Assembly: GCF_037975235.1 (NCBI RefSeq)
Contig: NZ_CP150241.1
Location: 6,200,001 to 6,264,000 of the forward strand
DNA: 64,000 nucleotides
DNA from: Paenibacillus sp. FSL R5-0341
GTDB taxonomy: Bacteria > Bacillota > Bacilli > Paenibacillales > Paenibacillaceae
Direction: 5' to 3'
In this document: positions 44,281 to 53,494 of the stretch, one piece after another
Layout of the letters: every line of letters begins with the position of its first letter
Position numbering within the stretch: position 1 is the first letter of the stretch
Program-made: the position numbers and the translations under genes
Notes under the pieces: generated by a model
The model's input: the letters and a program-made list of their open reading frames with translations, nothing else
What the model was told of the DNA's origin: nothing
The model's database searches: none

Positions 44281-45519
44281 ATGAAAGATATATTAATTCA
44301 AAGACTGAGTACTTATGTTCAGATGGATACCCAATCCGATGAAAATAGCGAGACCTGCCCTTCCACACCCGGCCAACTGGCCTTGGGCAAACTGCTCGTT
44401 GAAGAATGTAACTCCATTGGTCTGCAAGAAGTGACGATGGATGAGAATGGTTATGTCATGGCTACACTGCCATCCAATACCGACAAAGATGTTCCCGTGA
44501 TCGGTTTCCTGGCTCACCTCGATACAGCGACCGACTTCACAGGCAAAAATGTTAAACCGCAGGTTATCGATAACTATGACGGTGCTGACATTGTACTTAA
44601 TTCGGAACTGGATGTTGTGCTGTCCAACAAAGATTTCCCGGAACTGCACGAGTATAAAGGCCACACGCTGATTACAACTGACGGTACAACATTGCTTGGT
44701 GCAGACAATAAGGCAGGCATTGCCGAGATCATGACGGCGATGGCCTATCTGATTGACCACCCGGAAGTGAAACACGGTAAGATTCGGGTTGCTTTTACCC
44801 CAGATGAAGAGATTGGCCGCGGACCGCACAAGTTTGACGTAGCTGCTTTTGGAGCCAAATATGCTTACACCGTCGACGGTGGACCACTTGGTGAGCTGGA
44901 ATACGAGAGCTTTAACGCAGCTGCAGCTAAAATTACCGTACGAGGCACCAATGTGCATCCCGGAACAGCGAAGAATAAGATGGTGAACTCTCTGAAAATT
45001 GCGATGGAATTGAATCGACGCCTGCCTGTAGAGGAAGCTCCTGAATTCACGGACGGTTATGATGGTTTCTACCATCTGCTGTCTTTAGAGGGTGACGTTG
45101 AGCTGACGAAGATGAGCTACATCATCCGTGATTTTGACCGGGCAAAGTTTGAAGAGCGTAAAACGAATCTGCTCCATATTGCAAACGAACTGAAGACCAA
45201 GTACGGAGAGAAAAGCATTACTGTGGAATTGAATGACCAGTACTATAACATGCGTGAGAAAATTGAACCCGTACGCCAGATCGTCGATATTGCCCATGAG
45301 GCCATGACCCGACTGGACATCGAACCTGTTATTCGCCCCATCCGTGGAGGAACAGATGGTTCACAGTTATCCTATATGGGTATGCCAACACCGAATATCT
45401 TCACTGGCGGTGAGAACTACCATGGCAAATTTGAATATGTGTCGGTAGACAATATGGTGAAGGCAACCCGTGTCATTGTAGAGATTGCTCAATTGTTCGA
45501 GCAACGCGGAGATATCTAA
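44281..45519 (+). CDS. pepT: Peptidase T (tripeptide aminopeptidase)
   Basis: 412 residues, M20B metallopeptidase. Zinc ligands and active site lie in GFLAHLDTATDFTG (His, Asp), LGADNKAGIAEIMTA (Asp), FTPDEEIGRGPHKFD (Glu pair), and later HPGTAKNKMVN and GGTDGSQLSYMG. It removes N-terminal residues from tripeptides in the cytoplasm. The upstream region is occupied by foldback copy D. A strong hairpin terminator follows. Confidence 0.95.
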   Translation: MKDILIQRLSTYVQMDTQSDENSETCPSTPGQLALGKLLVEECNSIGLQEVTMDENGYVMATLPSNTDKDVPVIGFLAHLDTATDFTGKNVKPQVIDNYDGADIVLNSELDVVLSNKDFPELHEYKGHTLITTDGTTLLGADNKAGIAEIMTAMAYLIDHPEVKHGKIRVAFTPDEEIGRGPHKFDVAAFGAKYAYTVDGGPLGELEYESFNAAAAKITVRGTNVHPGTAKNKMVNSLKIAMELNRRLPVEEAPEFTDGYDGFYHLLSLEGDVELTKMSYIIRDFDRAKFEERKTNLLHIANELKTKYGEKSITVELNDQYYNMREKIEPVRQIVDIAHEAMTRLDIEPVIRPIRGGTDGSQLSYMGMPTPNIFTGGENYHGKFEYVSVDNMVKATRVIVEIAQLFEQRGDI

Positions 45520-45540
45520 TCTGCGTGAAGCGCAGTGTAT

Positions 45541-45578
45541 AAAGAGCACCCTCTGGTATTTTCCCGAGGGTGCTCTTT
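45541..45578. terminator. Terminator pepT / Crp-Fnr regulator
   Basis: AAAGAGCACCCTC and GAGGGTGCTCTTT form a perfect 13-base stem with a 12-base loop between convergent genes. Confidence 0.9.
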
Positions 45579-45669
45579 ATTGTACCGTACTGTATTGTTC
45601 CTTATTATATTGTGTCGTGTCGTTTCGTTTCATATAGACACACAAGCTTGTCCTTATTTTCAAAAACGA

Positions 45670-46362
45670 TCACTCATATATATTGCCTCCTGCGATCGTA
45701 CGTAGCTGTTCCAGATCACAGATTATGAGCTTCCGACGCACTTTGCGAATAATATTTCGATCACACAGATTGTGAACGACCCTGTTGAGATGTCTGTAAC
45801 TAGTGCCCAGCATATCCGCAAGCTCGGTCAGTTTGGAAGTCTGAATCTCTTCCGAGGAGGACTCGTCCTGCTCCATCGTGGACAACAGGTAACTGGCAAA
45901 TCGACTCTCTACCGGATATAACATATTGAGACTCGAAAGGTTCGAGAAGGTGTACAACTTATGCGTTACTTGACTGAGCATGAAGTGGAGAAATTTAGGA
46001 TTCTCTGCATATGTATTCTGGAGAACGCGATAGCTGATACCAAGCAGCAGGCTTTTGCTCACAGACTCTACCGTATTATTGGCCTCCTTGCCATTGACCA
46101 GCTCCAGATCGCCCACGAGCGCGAGCGGTGTACTGAAACGAAGCAACAGAGACTTGCCGTTAGGCAGTGTGGTATAGATTTTGAGCTTACCCTGCACGAG
46201 AAAATACAATCGCTCCGGCCGCTCGCCTTTGACACATATCATCTCGCCCTTCACAGCCTCCAGCAGTCGCAACTCAGCGAGTGCAGACTCGTCCAGCACC
46301 TGATCCAATCCATTCTCACGTGCGAGTTGACGTACAAGCCCAAAGTCCATAATTTCTTTCAT
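45670..46362 (-). CDS. Crp/Fnr-family regulator, YeiL-like
   Basis: 230 residues. Cyclic-nucleotide-binding-type N-terminal beta-roll (MICVKGERPERLYFLVQGKL; LALVGDLELVNGKE) and C-terminal winged helix (LTELADMLGTSYRHLNRVVH). No Fnr-type Cys cluster is visible, arguing against an oxygen-sensing Fe-S centre; the effector is unknown. Closest resemblance is to YeiL-type regulators. Divergent from the chemotaxis-type gene, so one could regulate the other. Confidence 0.88.
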   Translation of the reverse strand: MKEIMDFGLVRQLARENGLDQVLDESALAELRLLEAVKGEMICVKGERPERLYFLVQGKLKIYTTLPNGKSLLLRFSTPLALVGDLELVNGKEANNTVESVSKSLLLGISYRVLQNTYAENPKFLHFMLSQVTHKLYTFSNLSSLNMLYPVESRFASYLLSTMEQDESSSEEIQTSKLTELADMLGTSYRHLNRVVHNLCDRNIIRKVRRKLIICDLEQLRTIAGGNIYE

Positions 46363-46644
46363 TCCGACTTCCCCTCCGTTGCCGTATATAACGTATACAA
46401 AAGGACATATGTCCCATAATTGATATAGATCCGTACAAATATCTTGATATAAAAATAGTTACAACTAGCACTTATATCCAATAAATCATTTCACATGGAA
46501 AACATTTAAAAATTTAATCATAAAATGTTCATTCTTTCATGCAAAATGCCGTTCACGAAAAGCCATTTCCGTCCGATGAAAGATAGAGCATTCCATAGAT
46601 CGTAAAAATAATTTATTCAGATATTGAAAGGATGAGCATATTCA

Positions 46645-47484
46645 ATGAACGTTGTAGATGCACTGCTTAAAGTAATGCCTTATATTAGTCAGATTCTAAG
46701 AGAACCAGCCAGCTTATCCGTATATGATCACGAAAAGGTATTGGAAGTTATAACAACAGAGAAATTTGACCTTGGTTTTGAAAAAGGGATGTTGCTCCTG
46801 GACTCATTTCAAAACTTTGCCGTCTTGAAAAATGGAAGAGAAGCTACCCTCACCACTTTACCTAAAGAAATTTATGGTATTGAGCTGGATACGCTGAACA
46901 TTCCGATCTTTGATGATCAGCAAAAAGTCGTTGCCGTTTTCTGTGTGTCTTATGACCAATCTAATCAGAATCAACTTGAAGATATTATACAAGAAAACCA
47001 AACCATCAATGGTAATCTGGTTGATATGGTGCAACACGTTGCTGCTCATGCTGAAGAATTGCAGGCCACCAGTGAGCAGATCCTGCAAAACACACGACTT
47101 GCTGTTCAGAACTCTTCCCAAATCAACAAGGTAGCCGGGTTCATTCGCGAAATTTCCGAACAAACCAACTTGCTTGGCCTGAACGCCGCTATAGAAGCTG
47201 CCCGCGTTGGTGAAGCTGGTGCTGGCTTTGGTGTGGTTGCATCTGAAGTACGCAAACTCTCTGTAGATGCCAAACAAGCTACAAGTGATATCGATACCAG
47301 TCTGAGAGATGTACAACAGGTGATCAAACAGATGGAAGTTGAGGTTTCCCAGATTGCAGCCTCTTCACAGGAACAAGCCACGCTTGTATCTTCCTTCACA
47401 GATGTCATCGAGAAGCTCAATGACACGGGCGAGCGTATGAAAGCTCTGTCTGAACAACTGATCAGTTATTCCGTTAAAAATTAA
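46645..47484 (+). CDS. Soluble methyl-accepting chemotaxis-type protein
   Basis: 279 residues without a membrane helix. The N-terminal 110 residues form a small sensor-like domain (KFDLGFEKGMLLLDSFQNFA) and the rest is the MCP coiled coil with hairpin signature EQTNLLGLNAAIEAARVGE. It is short, like B. subtilis YfmS, a soluble chemoreceptor. Ligand unknown. Transcribed away from the Crp/Fnr regulator gene and ending at a perfect 12-base hairpin. Confidence 0.88.
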   Translation: MNVVDALLKVMPYISQILREPASLSVYDHEKVLEVITTEKFDLGFEKGMLLLDSFQNFAVLKNGREATLTTLPKEIYGIELDTLNIPIFDDQQKVVAVFCVSYDQSNQNQLEDIIQENQTINGNLVDMVQHVAAHAEELQATSEQILQNTRLAVQNSSQINKVAGFIREISEQTNLLGLNAAIEAARVGEAGAGFGVVASEVRKLSVDAKQATSDIDTSLRDVQQVIKQMEVEVSQIAASSQEQATLVSSFTDVIEKLNDTGERMKALSEQLISYSVKN

Positions 47485-47538
47485 TCAAAATATATCTTTG
47501 ATGAACTTTGGCTAGTGCAAAGATACATTTTATATGTA

Positions 47539-47587
47539 ATAAACAGGACTCGGGTTGCCCATGATGGATAATCCAAGTCCTGTTTAT
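47539..47587. terminator. Bidirectional hairpin terminator
   Basis: ATAAACAGGACT and AGTCCTGTTTAT form a perfect 12-base stem between the chemotaxis-type gene and the convergent symporter gene. T-rich tails are moderate on both strands. Confidence 0.75.
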
Positions 47588-47628
47588 TATGTCCGTTTGG
47601 TTATCATTAACCAAATTTAGTTGCAATC

Positions 47629-49065
47629 TTAATTTGCTACATGTAATGATTTGTCCCCAATCACTTCTTCTTCCGACTCCCAGCACTCCACTTCACCCGG
47701 AATAAGGATACGGTCACGGGTAAAGACGGGATCACGTCCTTCGGCCTTTTGCTTCTTATAGTCCTTCAGCGCTTCAAACGTCACCTTGGACAGCATCAGA
47801 ATCGCAATCAGGTTCACCACCACCATGAGCCCCATGAACAGGTCCGCCAAATCCCATACCAGCTGTACTTTGGCTACCGCACCGAACACCACCATCGCGA
47901 TAACGCAAATACGGTACACCCACAGCCAAATTTTGTTGGATTTGATAAACTCAATGTTGGTTTCACCGTAGTAATAATTTCCGATTAGCGTACTGAAGGC
48001 AAACAGGAACACCATGACCGCCAGGAATCCGGATGCCCATGAACCAATATGTACACTTAATGCAGCCTGAGTCAATTCAATGCCACCCAGATTAGAACCT
48101 TTGTAGACTCCCGATAGCAAAATAATCATGGCTGTGCTTGTACATATAATAAGCGTATCTGTCAGCACACCAAAAGCCTGAATAAGTCCCTGTTTCACCG
48201 GATGTGTTGTATCCGCTGTAGCAGCGGCATTCGGGGCACTACCCATGCCCGCCTCATTGGAGAACAATCCGCGTTTCACACCGTTCATCAGCGCAGCACC
48301 CAACGTTCCGCCTGCCACCTGCTCGATGCCGAAGGCATTTTTGACGATCAACGCAACCATAGCCGGAAGCTGGGTAATGTTAGCCAGCACCACAAAAGCC
48401 GCTACCCCAATGTACAATACGGCAAGCACAACGACGATGTACTCCGATGCTTTTGCAATCCGTTTGACACCGCCCATAATAATTCCTGCAAATACCACAG
48501 CCATAATGATCCCCACCGTTAACCGATCCGTACCGAATGAGTTTTCGAATGCGACGGTAATGGTGTTGGACTGCACCGCATTAAATACCAAACCGAATGA
48601 AAGCGTAATGAGAATAGCAAATAAAATCCCCATCCAGCGCTTCCCCAGCCCACGCTCCATATAATATGCCGGACCCCCGCGGAATCCGCCCTTATCCTTC
48701 ACTTTATAGATCTGAGCCAGCGTGCTCTCCACAAAACTGGAGGCAGAACCAATAATCGCAATGACCCACATCCAGAATACAGCCCCAGGTCCCCCTAGTG
48801 CGATGGCTAGTGCAATACCGGTAATATTGCCTGTGCCTACGCGGGCCGCCATACTAATACAGAATGCCTGAAATGGTGAAATTTTGCCTGGTTCCTTACT
48901 TTTCGGCTCTCGAAGCACCTTCACCATATCTCCAATCATGCGGAATTGCATGAATCGGGTCTTGGTGGTGAAGTATATACCACATACTACCAATAGTATA
49001 ATTAACACTTTGGACCATAGAAAATCATTGAAAATGACGACAATATCTTGTATTGTTTGCTCCAT
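47629..49065 (-). CDS. Sodium/alanine-glutamine symporter (AGCS family)
   Basis: 478 residues with about eleven membrane helices. AGCS signatures are NITGIALAIALGGPGAVFWM and KRGLFSNEAGMGSAPNAAAT, where Asn and Ala residues bind substrate and sodium. It imports alanine, glycine or glutamine with Na+. It is divergent from a GlnL-like regulator with a GlnR/TnrA box in between. In B. subtilis GlnL controls the glnT transporter, so a glutamine role is plausible. Confidence 0.92.
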   Translation of the reverse strand: MEQTIQDIVVIFNDFLWSKVLIILLVVCGIYFTTKTRFMQFRMIGDMVKVLREPKSKEPGKISPFQAFCISMAARVGTGNITGIALAIALGGPGAVFWMWVIAIIGSASSFVESTLAQIYKVKDKGGFRGGPAYYMERGLGKRWMGILFAILITLSFGLVFNAVQSNTITVAFENSFGTDRLTVGIIMAVVFAGIIMGGVKRIAKASEYIVVVLAVLYIGVAAFVVLANITQLPAMVALIVKNAFGIEQVAGGTLGAALMNGVKRGLFSNEAGMGSAPNAAATADTTHPVKQGLIQAFGVLTDTLIICTSTAMIILLSGVYKGSNLGGIELTQAALSVHIGSWASGFLAVMVFLFAFSTLIGNYYYGETNIEFIKSNKIWLWVYRICVIAMVVFGAVAKVQLVWDLADLFMGLMVVVNLIAILMLSKVTFEALKDYKKQKAEGRDPVFTRDRILIPGEVECWESEEEVIGDKSLHVAN

Positions 49066-49241
49066 CGGTATGCCCCTTTTATATGGTGTATTTCAAGTAC
49101 AGAGATGGGTCAGATGAAAAGTTTGTACCATTCTGCACAACACTAGCCCCAGACTTTGGGATGTTACTTATACTACAAGCGCATCTACGAAAATCGACAA
49201 ATACCTACATGCAATCTCTACAATTATTTTAAAAATGGGCT

Positions 49242-49270
49242 TTGATTGCCCAATCATTGTCATTTAACCT
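49242..49270 (+). promoter_or_regulatory. Predicted promoter of glnL-like gene
   Basis: TTGATT (49242-49247), a 17-base spacer and TAACCT (49265-49270). The -10 element is covered by the GlnR/TnrA box. Transcription would start near 49277, which rules out the ATG at 49274. Confidence 0.5.
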
Positions 49271-49274
49271 GACA
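49258..49274. promoter_or_regulatory. GlnR/TnrA box before glnL-like gene
   Basis: TGTCATTTAACCTGACA fits TGTNAN7TNACA at every defined position. It overlaps the left half of an 18-base perfect palindrome AACCTGACATGTCAGGTT (49266-49283). Binding here would link the divergent symporter and GlnL-like genes to nitrogen status. Confidence 0.75.
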
Positions 49275-49303
49275 TGTCAGGTTCTATGCAAGCAGGAAAG
49301 GAG

Positions 49304-50242
49304 ATGACTGATATACGTTATTTTATCGTGGATGATGATCCTGGCGTTCGTTCCATGTTGATGGATATTATTGAGGATGAAGGGCTTGGCGATATTGCCG
49401 GGGAAGCCGAGGACGGCGCACATATTCACGCGGAACTGTTGGAGCTGCATAAGGTGGATGTACTGCTGATTGATCTGCTGATGCCACAACGGGACGGGAT
49501 TCAGACTGTCCGGGCGCTTGAAGGAAGGTTCGAGGGCAAGATCGTCATGATCTCCCAGATTGAGTCGAAAAATATGATCGGCGAAGCCTATTCACTAGGG
49601 ATTGAATATTACATTACGAAGCCGATTAACCGGTTGGAGATACTGTCTGTTCTACGGCTGGTAGGTGAGCGGTTACGGATGCAGCAATCCATCGCAGATA
49701 TTCAGCGGACATTGCAGGGATTGTCCGGTTTGCATCCTAACGAGCGCACTGCGGCTCCGGTTCCGGACAAAACGATTACTACAGCAGGACATTTCCTGCT
49801 GTCCGAGATGGGCATGATCGGCGAAGCCGGCAGCAGAGATCTGCTGGATATGCTCGAATATCTGGAGCAGGTAGAGACAGATGAGCATAAGCTGTCGCCC
49901 TATACGTTCCCATCCCTCAAAGACATCTTTCAGAACGTAGCGGTACGCAAGCTGGGAGAGAACGCCTCTCTGGCAGAGGTTAACAAGGAGATCAAGGCAT
50001 CGGAACAACGTGTCCGCAGAGCCATCTTTCAGACACTCAGCCATGTGGTTTCACTGGGGTTAACGGATTATACACATCCCAAGTTCGAGAACTATGCATC
50101 CAAATTTTTCGATTTTACCGAAATTCGCAAGAAAATGCTGGAGCTGCAAAACAATGTGGAGCCTTCCCTGTCCCAGACCCGCATTAATACGAAAAAGTTC
50201 GTACAGGTGTTATATCTGGAAGCCAAACGATTGCTGCATTAA
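49304..50242 (+). CDS. glnL: GlnL-like response regulator (YcbB type)
   Basis: 312 residues from ATG 49304 (AGGA six bases upstream); 49274 and 49286 are in frame but lack ribosome sites. The receiver has VDVLLIDLLMPQRDGIQTV with the phospho-acceptor Asp and GIEYYITKPINRLEI, and the C-terminal part (FQNVAVRKLGENASLAEVNK; QRVRRAIFQTLSHV) is the YcbB DNA-binding region. B. subtilis GlnL, with kinase GlnK, activates glsA-glnT in response to glutamine. No kinase gene is adjacent, so this regulator is an orphan within the window. Confidence 0.9.
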   Translation: MTDIRYFIVDDDPGVRSMLMDIIEDEGLGDIAGEAEDGAHIHAELLELHKVDVLLIDLLMPQRDGIQTVRALEGRFEGKIVMISQIESKNMIGEAYSLGIEYYITKPINRLEILSVLRLVGERLRMQQSIADIQRTLQGLSGLHPNERTAAPVPDKTITTAGHFLLSEMGMIGEAGSRDLLDMLEYLEQVETDEHKLSPYTFPSLKDIFQNVAVRKLGENASLAEVNKEIKASEQRVRRAIFQTLSHVVSLGLTDYTHPKFENYASKFFDFTEIRKKMLELQNNVEPSLSQTRINTKKFVQVLYLEAKRLLH

Positions 50243-50275
50243 GCATGATGCATGATGGATACGTTGCAAAAACAA

Positions 50276-50351
50276 ACGGGCATGAATATTACGCCGGATG
50301 ACACCTCCTTCTTAACTGGAGGCTGTCCATTTCGGCGATATTCATGCCCGT
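50276..50351 (-). terminator. Long three-part hairpin glnL / spo0E
   Basis: ACGGGCATGAATAT and ATATTCATGCCCGT form a perfect 14-base outer stem; CGCCG/CGGCG and CCTCC/GGAGG stack inside. On the minus strand GTTTGTTTTTG follows, so it may end the Spo0E transcript. On the plus strand no T run follows. Confidence 0.7.
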
Positions 50352-50415
50352 CTGTATGACCAAGCGCTACGATCTATTTCTTCGTTCCGTATATTAAATT
50401 AAAATCCATTCGGAT

Positions 50416-50592
50416 TCAGGACCGTGAATGATTTCGGCTAATTCGGTTATACTCATTAATTAATTCGTCCAATGCCATAGACTGCCGAATCACATCGGGA
50501 TGTCCAAGACCACCCTTGTTATGCTCTACCAGCATATGAAGGTTATGTCTGGCCTTTTCTATTTTATTTTTCAAATCCAAACTCATAACCAT
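50416..50592 (-). CDS. Spo0E-family aspartyl-phosphate phosphatase
   Basis: 58 residues from ATG 50592 (AAGGAGG 11 bases upstream; an inner ATG at 50586 is possible). Two helices with the family signature SMALDELINEYNR, where SxxxD carries the catalytic Asp, and a first helix KIEKARHNLHMLVEH. Members dephosphorylate Spo0A~P and delay sporulation. It sits convergent to the glnL-like gene behind a long hairpin. It supports the view that the host can form spores. Confidence 0.88.
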   Translation of the reverse strand: MVMSLDLKNKIEKARHNLHMLVEHNKGGLGHPDVIRQSMALDELINEYNRISRNHSRS

Positions 50593-51024
50593 GACCCCTG
50601 ATACCTCCTTATTCTGTGAACCATTTTAGTTTTTCCTGTCAATCTATAGTTGGATTAACATATGGCATAGGGGACAAGGATGTTTTGTATTCTTCTCCAA
50701 ATTTTGATAAATACTATTCTATCACACAAGTGCGTATCCGAAAATGGCTGATTTAACGCTATTTTAGCAGTTAATTCAGGGTTGGATTTTATCGTTGTAG
50801 CTCATCATTCATAGCTAGAATGGATTGTGTCGTTATTGTGTATATTGAAAAAACAGAAGTCTATTGACTTAAAAGGTAATAAAATCCCTTTCCATAACGG
50901 GGCCATTCAGGTACAATAGGGCGATGTGTGTGTCCGGACCCGGCGGATACAAATGATGTAATTTAGAGGACGGCCAACGAAGGCATTGATCCTGATTTGA
51001 TATTATTGGAGGCTTATCATCACC
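50593..51024. other. Intergenic region upstream of acetate transporter
   Basis: 432 bases. The best promoter is TTTCCA-17-TACAAT (50889-50917, plus strand) before the acetate transporter. The inner part is AT-rich without ORF. No strong hairpin or riboswitch-like fold is recognised. Confidence 0.4.
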
Positions 51025-51648
51025 ATGCAGACCGATTCACAGACTAAAGTCAAAATTGTTAATGCCGATCCCAGCGCAATGGGATTATTTGGGTTGGCAA
51101 TTGTAACCCTGGTCGCTTCTTCCCAGAAGCTTGGCATTACAGAAGGACTTAGCTACGCTATTCCTTGGGCAATCTTCCTGGGTGCATTTGCCCAGTTATT
51201 CGCATGCATTCAAGATTCCAAACGTAACAATACTTTTGGCACAACAGCTTTTGGCGCTTATGCATTCTTCTGGTTCGCTATGGCTGCCAACTGGATGATC
51301 AAAATGGGCGTATTCGGTTCCACGCTTGCTGAACAGGCCGATGGCAAGCAGCTCGGATTTGCTTTTGCCGGATACCTGGTATTCACCCTGTTCATGACGA
51401 TCGGTGCTATTGAAGCGAATAAAGTATTGCTTATCATCTTCATTCTGATTGACTTCCTGTTCCTTGGCTTGACCTTTGACGCTTTCGGCGTAGCTCCTCA
51501 CATTTTCCACACCATTGCAGCATACGCTGAACTGGCGATCGGAATTGTGTCCCTGTATGGTACAGGCGCTTCGGTACTGAACGCCCACTTCGGTTATGCG
51601 TTCTTGCCGATCGGCAAACCGTCCGGCATTTTCAAACCCAAGGCTTAA
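51025..51648 (+). CDS. GPR1/FUN34/YaaH-family acetate transporter
   Basis: 207 residues with six membrane helices. The family motif near the N-terminus reads NADPSAMGLFGLAIVTLVAS (NPAPLGL-like), and IPWAIFLGAFAQLFACIQDS follows. It moves acetate or succinate, probably with protons. A strong ribosome site (TTGGAGG) precedes the ATG. Ends at a GC-rich hairpin with a T7 tail. Confidence 0.9.
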   Translation: MQTDSQTKVKIVNADPSAMGLFGLAIVTLVASSQKLGITEGLSYAIPWAIFLGAFAQLFACIQDSKRNNTFGTTAFGAYAFFWFAMAANWMIKMGVFGSTLAEQADGKQLGFAFAGYLVFTLFMTIGAIEANKVLLIIFILIDFLFLGLTFDAFGVAPHIFHTIAAYAELAIGIVSLYGTGASVLNAHFGYAFLPIGKPSGIFKPKA

Positions 51649-51660
51649 TATACAGCAGTA

Positions 51661-51698
51661 AACCGCCCGCGCGCCGGTCCGCGCCTGGCGGTTTTTTT
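51661..51698 (+). terminator. Terminator after acetate transporter
   Basis: AACCGCC and GGCGGTT with a GC-rich inner stem, followed by TTTTTTT. Confidence 0.9.
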
Positions 51699-51816
51699 GC
51701 ACTCTGACTTCATTTGAATATGTATCTGACCGACACCTATACTAGGGAAATAGATCATAAATAGACCCTGCAACACATGAAATGTCACAGCAGCCATACT
51801 GTAAGGAGGAAAAAGC

Positions 51817-52365
51817 ATGAGAGAGATACCGAAACCTACGGAGATGGATCAGGTGGAGAAAAAGTACGTACGCGAAACGCGTTGTTTTAAGACAGCCCGG
51901 GTATTTCCAACCGATGTCAATAATCATAACACGCTATTCGGCGGGAGGCTGATGTCCTATATCGATGATATTGCATCCATCGCCGCTTCCAAGCTATGCC
52001 GGGTCAATACCGTAACGGCTTCAACCGACTCTGTCGATTTCCTGTACCCGATTAACCCGACGGATTCGGTGACACTTGAATCGTTCGCGTCCTGGACAGG
52101 ACGAAGTTCCATGGAGATTTTTGTGAAGGTAATCCGCGAGGATCTGAAGACCGGAGAGAAGAAAATTGCAGCGACCGCATTTTTGACCTTTGTGGCTCTG
52201 GACGAAAACAATCGCAAATTAATCGTACCGCGCATTATCCCGGAGACGGAAGAAGAGAAGAAACTATACGAGACCGCTCCGGATCGGGCGGCCATGCGGA
52301 AACAACGGCGGGAAGAGAGCAAGAAATTCGCTGACTTCCTAACCGTAACTTATCCTTGGGAATAA
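51817..52365 (+). CDS. Acyl-CoA thioesterase (hotdog fold)
   Basis: 182 residues. The motif NNHNTLFGGRLMSYIDDIAS is typical of YkhA/BFIT-type acyl-CoA hydrolases, with the Asn/His-Gly-Gly substrate loop and an Asp; VDFLYPINPTDSVTLES follows. The lysine/glutamate-rich tail (RKQRREESKKFADF) is hydrophilic. It hydrolyses acyl-CoA to free acid and CoA. GTAAGGAGG precedes the ATG. Confidence 0.92.
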   Translation: MREIPKPTEMDQVEKKYVRETRCFKTARVFPTDVNNHNTLFGGRLMSYIDDIASIAASKLCRVNTVTASTDSVDFLYPINPTDSVTLESFASWTGRSSMEIFVKVIREDLKTGEKKIAATAFLTFVALDENNRKLIVPRIIPETEEEKKLYETAPDRAAMRKQRREESKKFADFLTVTYPWE

Positions 52366-52399
52366 GAACACACTAAGCAATCACAATGTTGCACAAAGG

Positions 52400-53476
52400 T
52401 TATCTGGACGATGCCGGATAGATGGAGACTGCTCTGCTATCCGGCAGTTCGCCACCCATGGAGACACACCATTGCTGATAGATGCGATACGCTGAACCAC
52501 TCTCCAGCAACCCCTGACAAGTGTATATGCCCTCTTCGATGGAATTGACACGCCCCGCTGCGTACAAGCGGAAACCCCCATTTAACAATACCTGATTCAC
52601 AAAAGCAATATGACCGTCGCCACTTAACACACTTTCCGCCACTTCAAGCTGCTTGGCAGCCGTCCAGACCAGTTCCGGCACAGGCATATCCAGTTCGTAG
52701 GCTGCAGGATCAACCAGTTCGAGCTTCATATCACCGTCTTCCACGGCGTATACGCGGGTTGGCCGATCAATGTATAGATCCTCAGACCCTTCCATTCCCT
52801 GTACCACATAAGCACGGCGATAGTTAAACCGAGTGAGCAGCTTCGCAATCCGATCCAGAAAGGTATTATGAAACACACCGAACACCAGATACGGTGAATG
52901 GTTATAATCAATGAGTTTCTCTGCCGTGTTAAACACCGTGCGGAAACCTAGCTCTTCCCGTAACGGACGAAGCTTGCGAAGAGGCTCGCACCAATCCTCG
53001 GAGGATACATACATGACACCGGAACGCAACGCAGCCCCACGGGCATCTTCCCGGTCCATTTTACGTGTATCAATTCCCGCTTCCTTTAACAGAACCGACA
53101 GCGTAACTCCCCACTTGGGTGGTAAAGGATCGCTCCCATGTAAAGTCACCGGCAACCCGGCCGCCGCGAGTACAAATGCAACCGGAAATGTAGCCATGAA
53201 CGACTTTGTCCGTCCGTCATAGGGACCAGCACAGTCCAATCCGTTCTGAAATACGGAGAACCGTTCCGCGCTGTTACGGCACGCATGAACAAAGGCTTCC
53301 AGTTCCTCGACGTTTTCCATTTTCATTCGTTCAGCCATTAGAAACGCAGCCGTCTGGGCAGGGGAAACCTCCTGTTTCAGGATTTTCTCTGCAACCGTCA
53401 GCGCCTCTGTATAATTCAGATCACGTGAGCCTCGTTTCCCACGTCCGACCTCTCGGAGTATCTGAGACATATCCAT
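52400..53476 (-). CDS. TrpD2-like glycosyl/phosphoribosyltransferase-family protein
   Basis: 358 residues from ATG 53476 (AAGGAGG seven bases upstream). The fold resembles anthranilate phosphoribosyltransferase: helical N-terminal domain with ILKQEVSPAQTAAFLMAERM and a C-terminal domain with DCAGPYDGRTKSFMATFPVA. The PRPP loop of true TrpD (GTGGD) is replaced by GPYDG, so it is probably not a tryptophan enzyme. It follows an ANTAR regulator gene 19 bases upstream and is divergent from the nitrite operon, suggesting a role near nitrogen assimilation. Reaction unknown. Confidence 0.8.
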   Translation of the reverse strand: MDMSQILREVGRGKRGSRDLNYTEALTVAEKILKQEVSPAQTAAFLMAERMKMENVEELEAFVHACRNSAERFSVFQNGLDCAGPYDGRTKSFMATFPVAFVLAAAGLPVTLHGSDPLPPKWGVTLSVLLKEAGIDTRKMDREDARGAALRSGVMYVSSEDWCEPLRKLRPLREELGFRTVFNTAEKLIDYNHSPYLVFGVFHNTFLDRIAKLLTRFNYRRAYVVQGMEGSEDLYIDRPTRVYAVEDGDMKLELVDPAAYELDMPVPELVWTAAKQLEVAESVLSGDGHIAFVNQVLLNGGFRLYAAGRVNSIEEGIYTCQGLLESGSAYRIYQQWCVSMGGELPDSRAVSIYPASSR

Positions 53477-53494
53477 GGAGAATCCTCCTTCCAA

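Noticed and set aside
49313..49315. ATA start codon for the glnL-like gene
   Set aside because: It has ideal spacing to GGAG, but ATG 49304 with AGGA six bases upstream is adequate; ATA starts are extremely rare.
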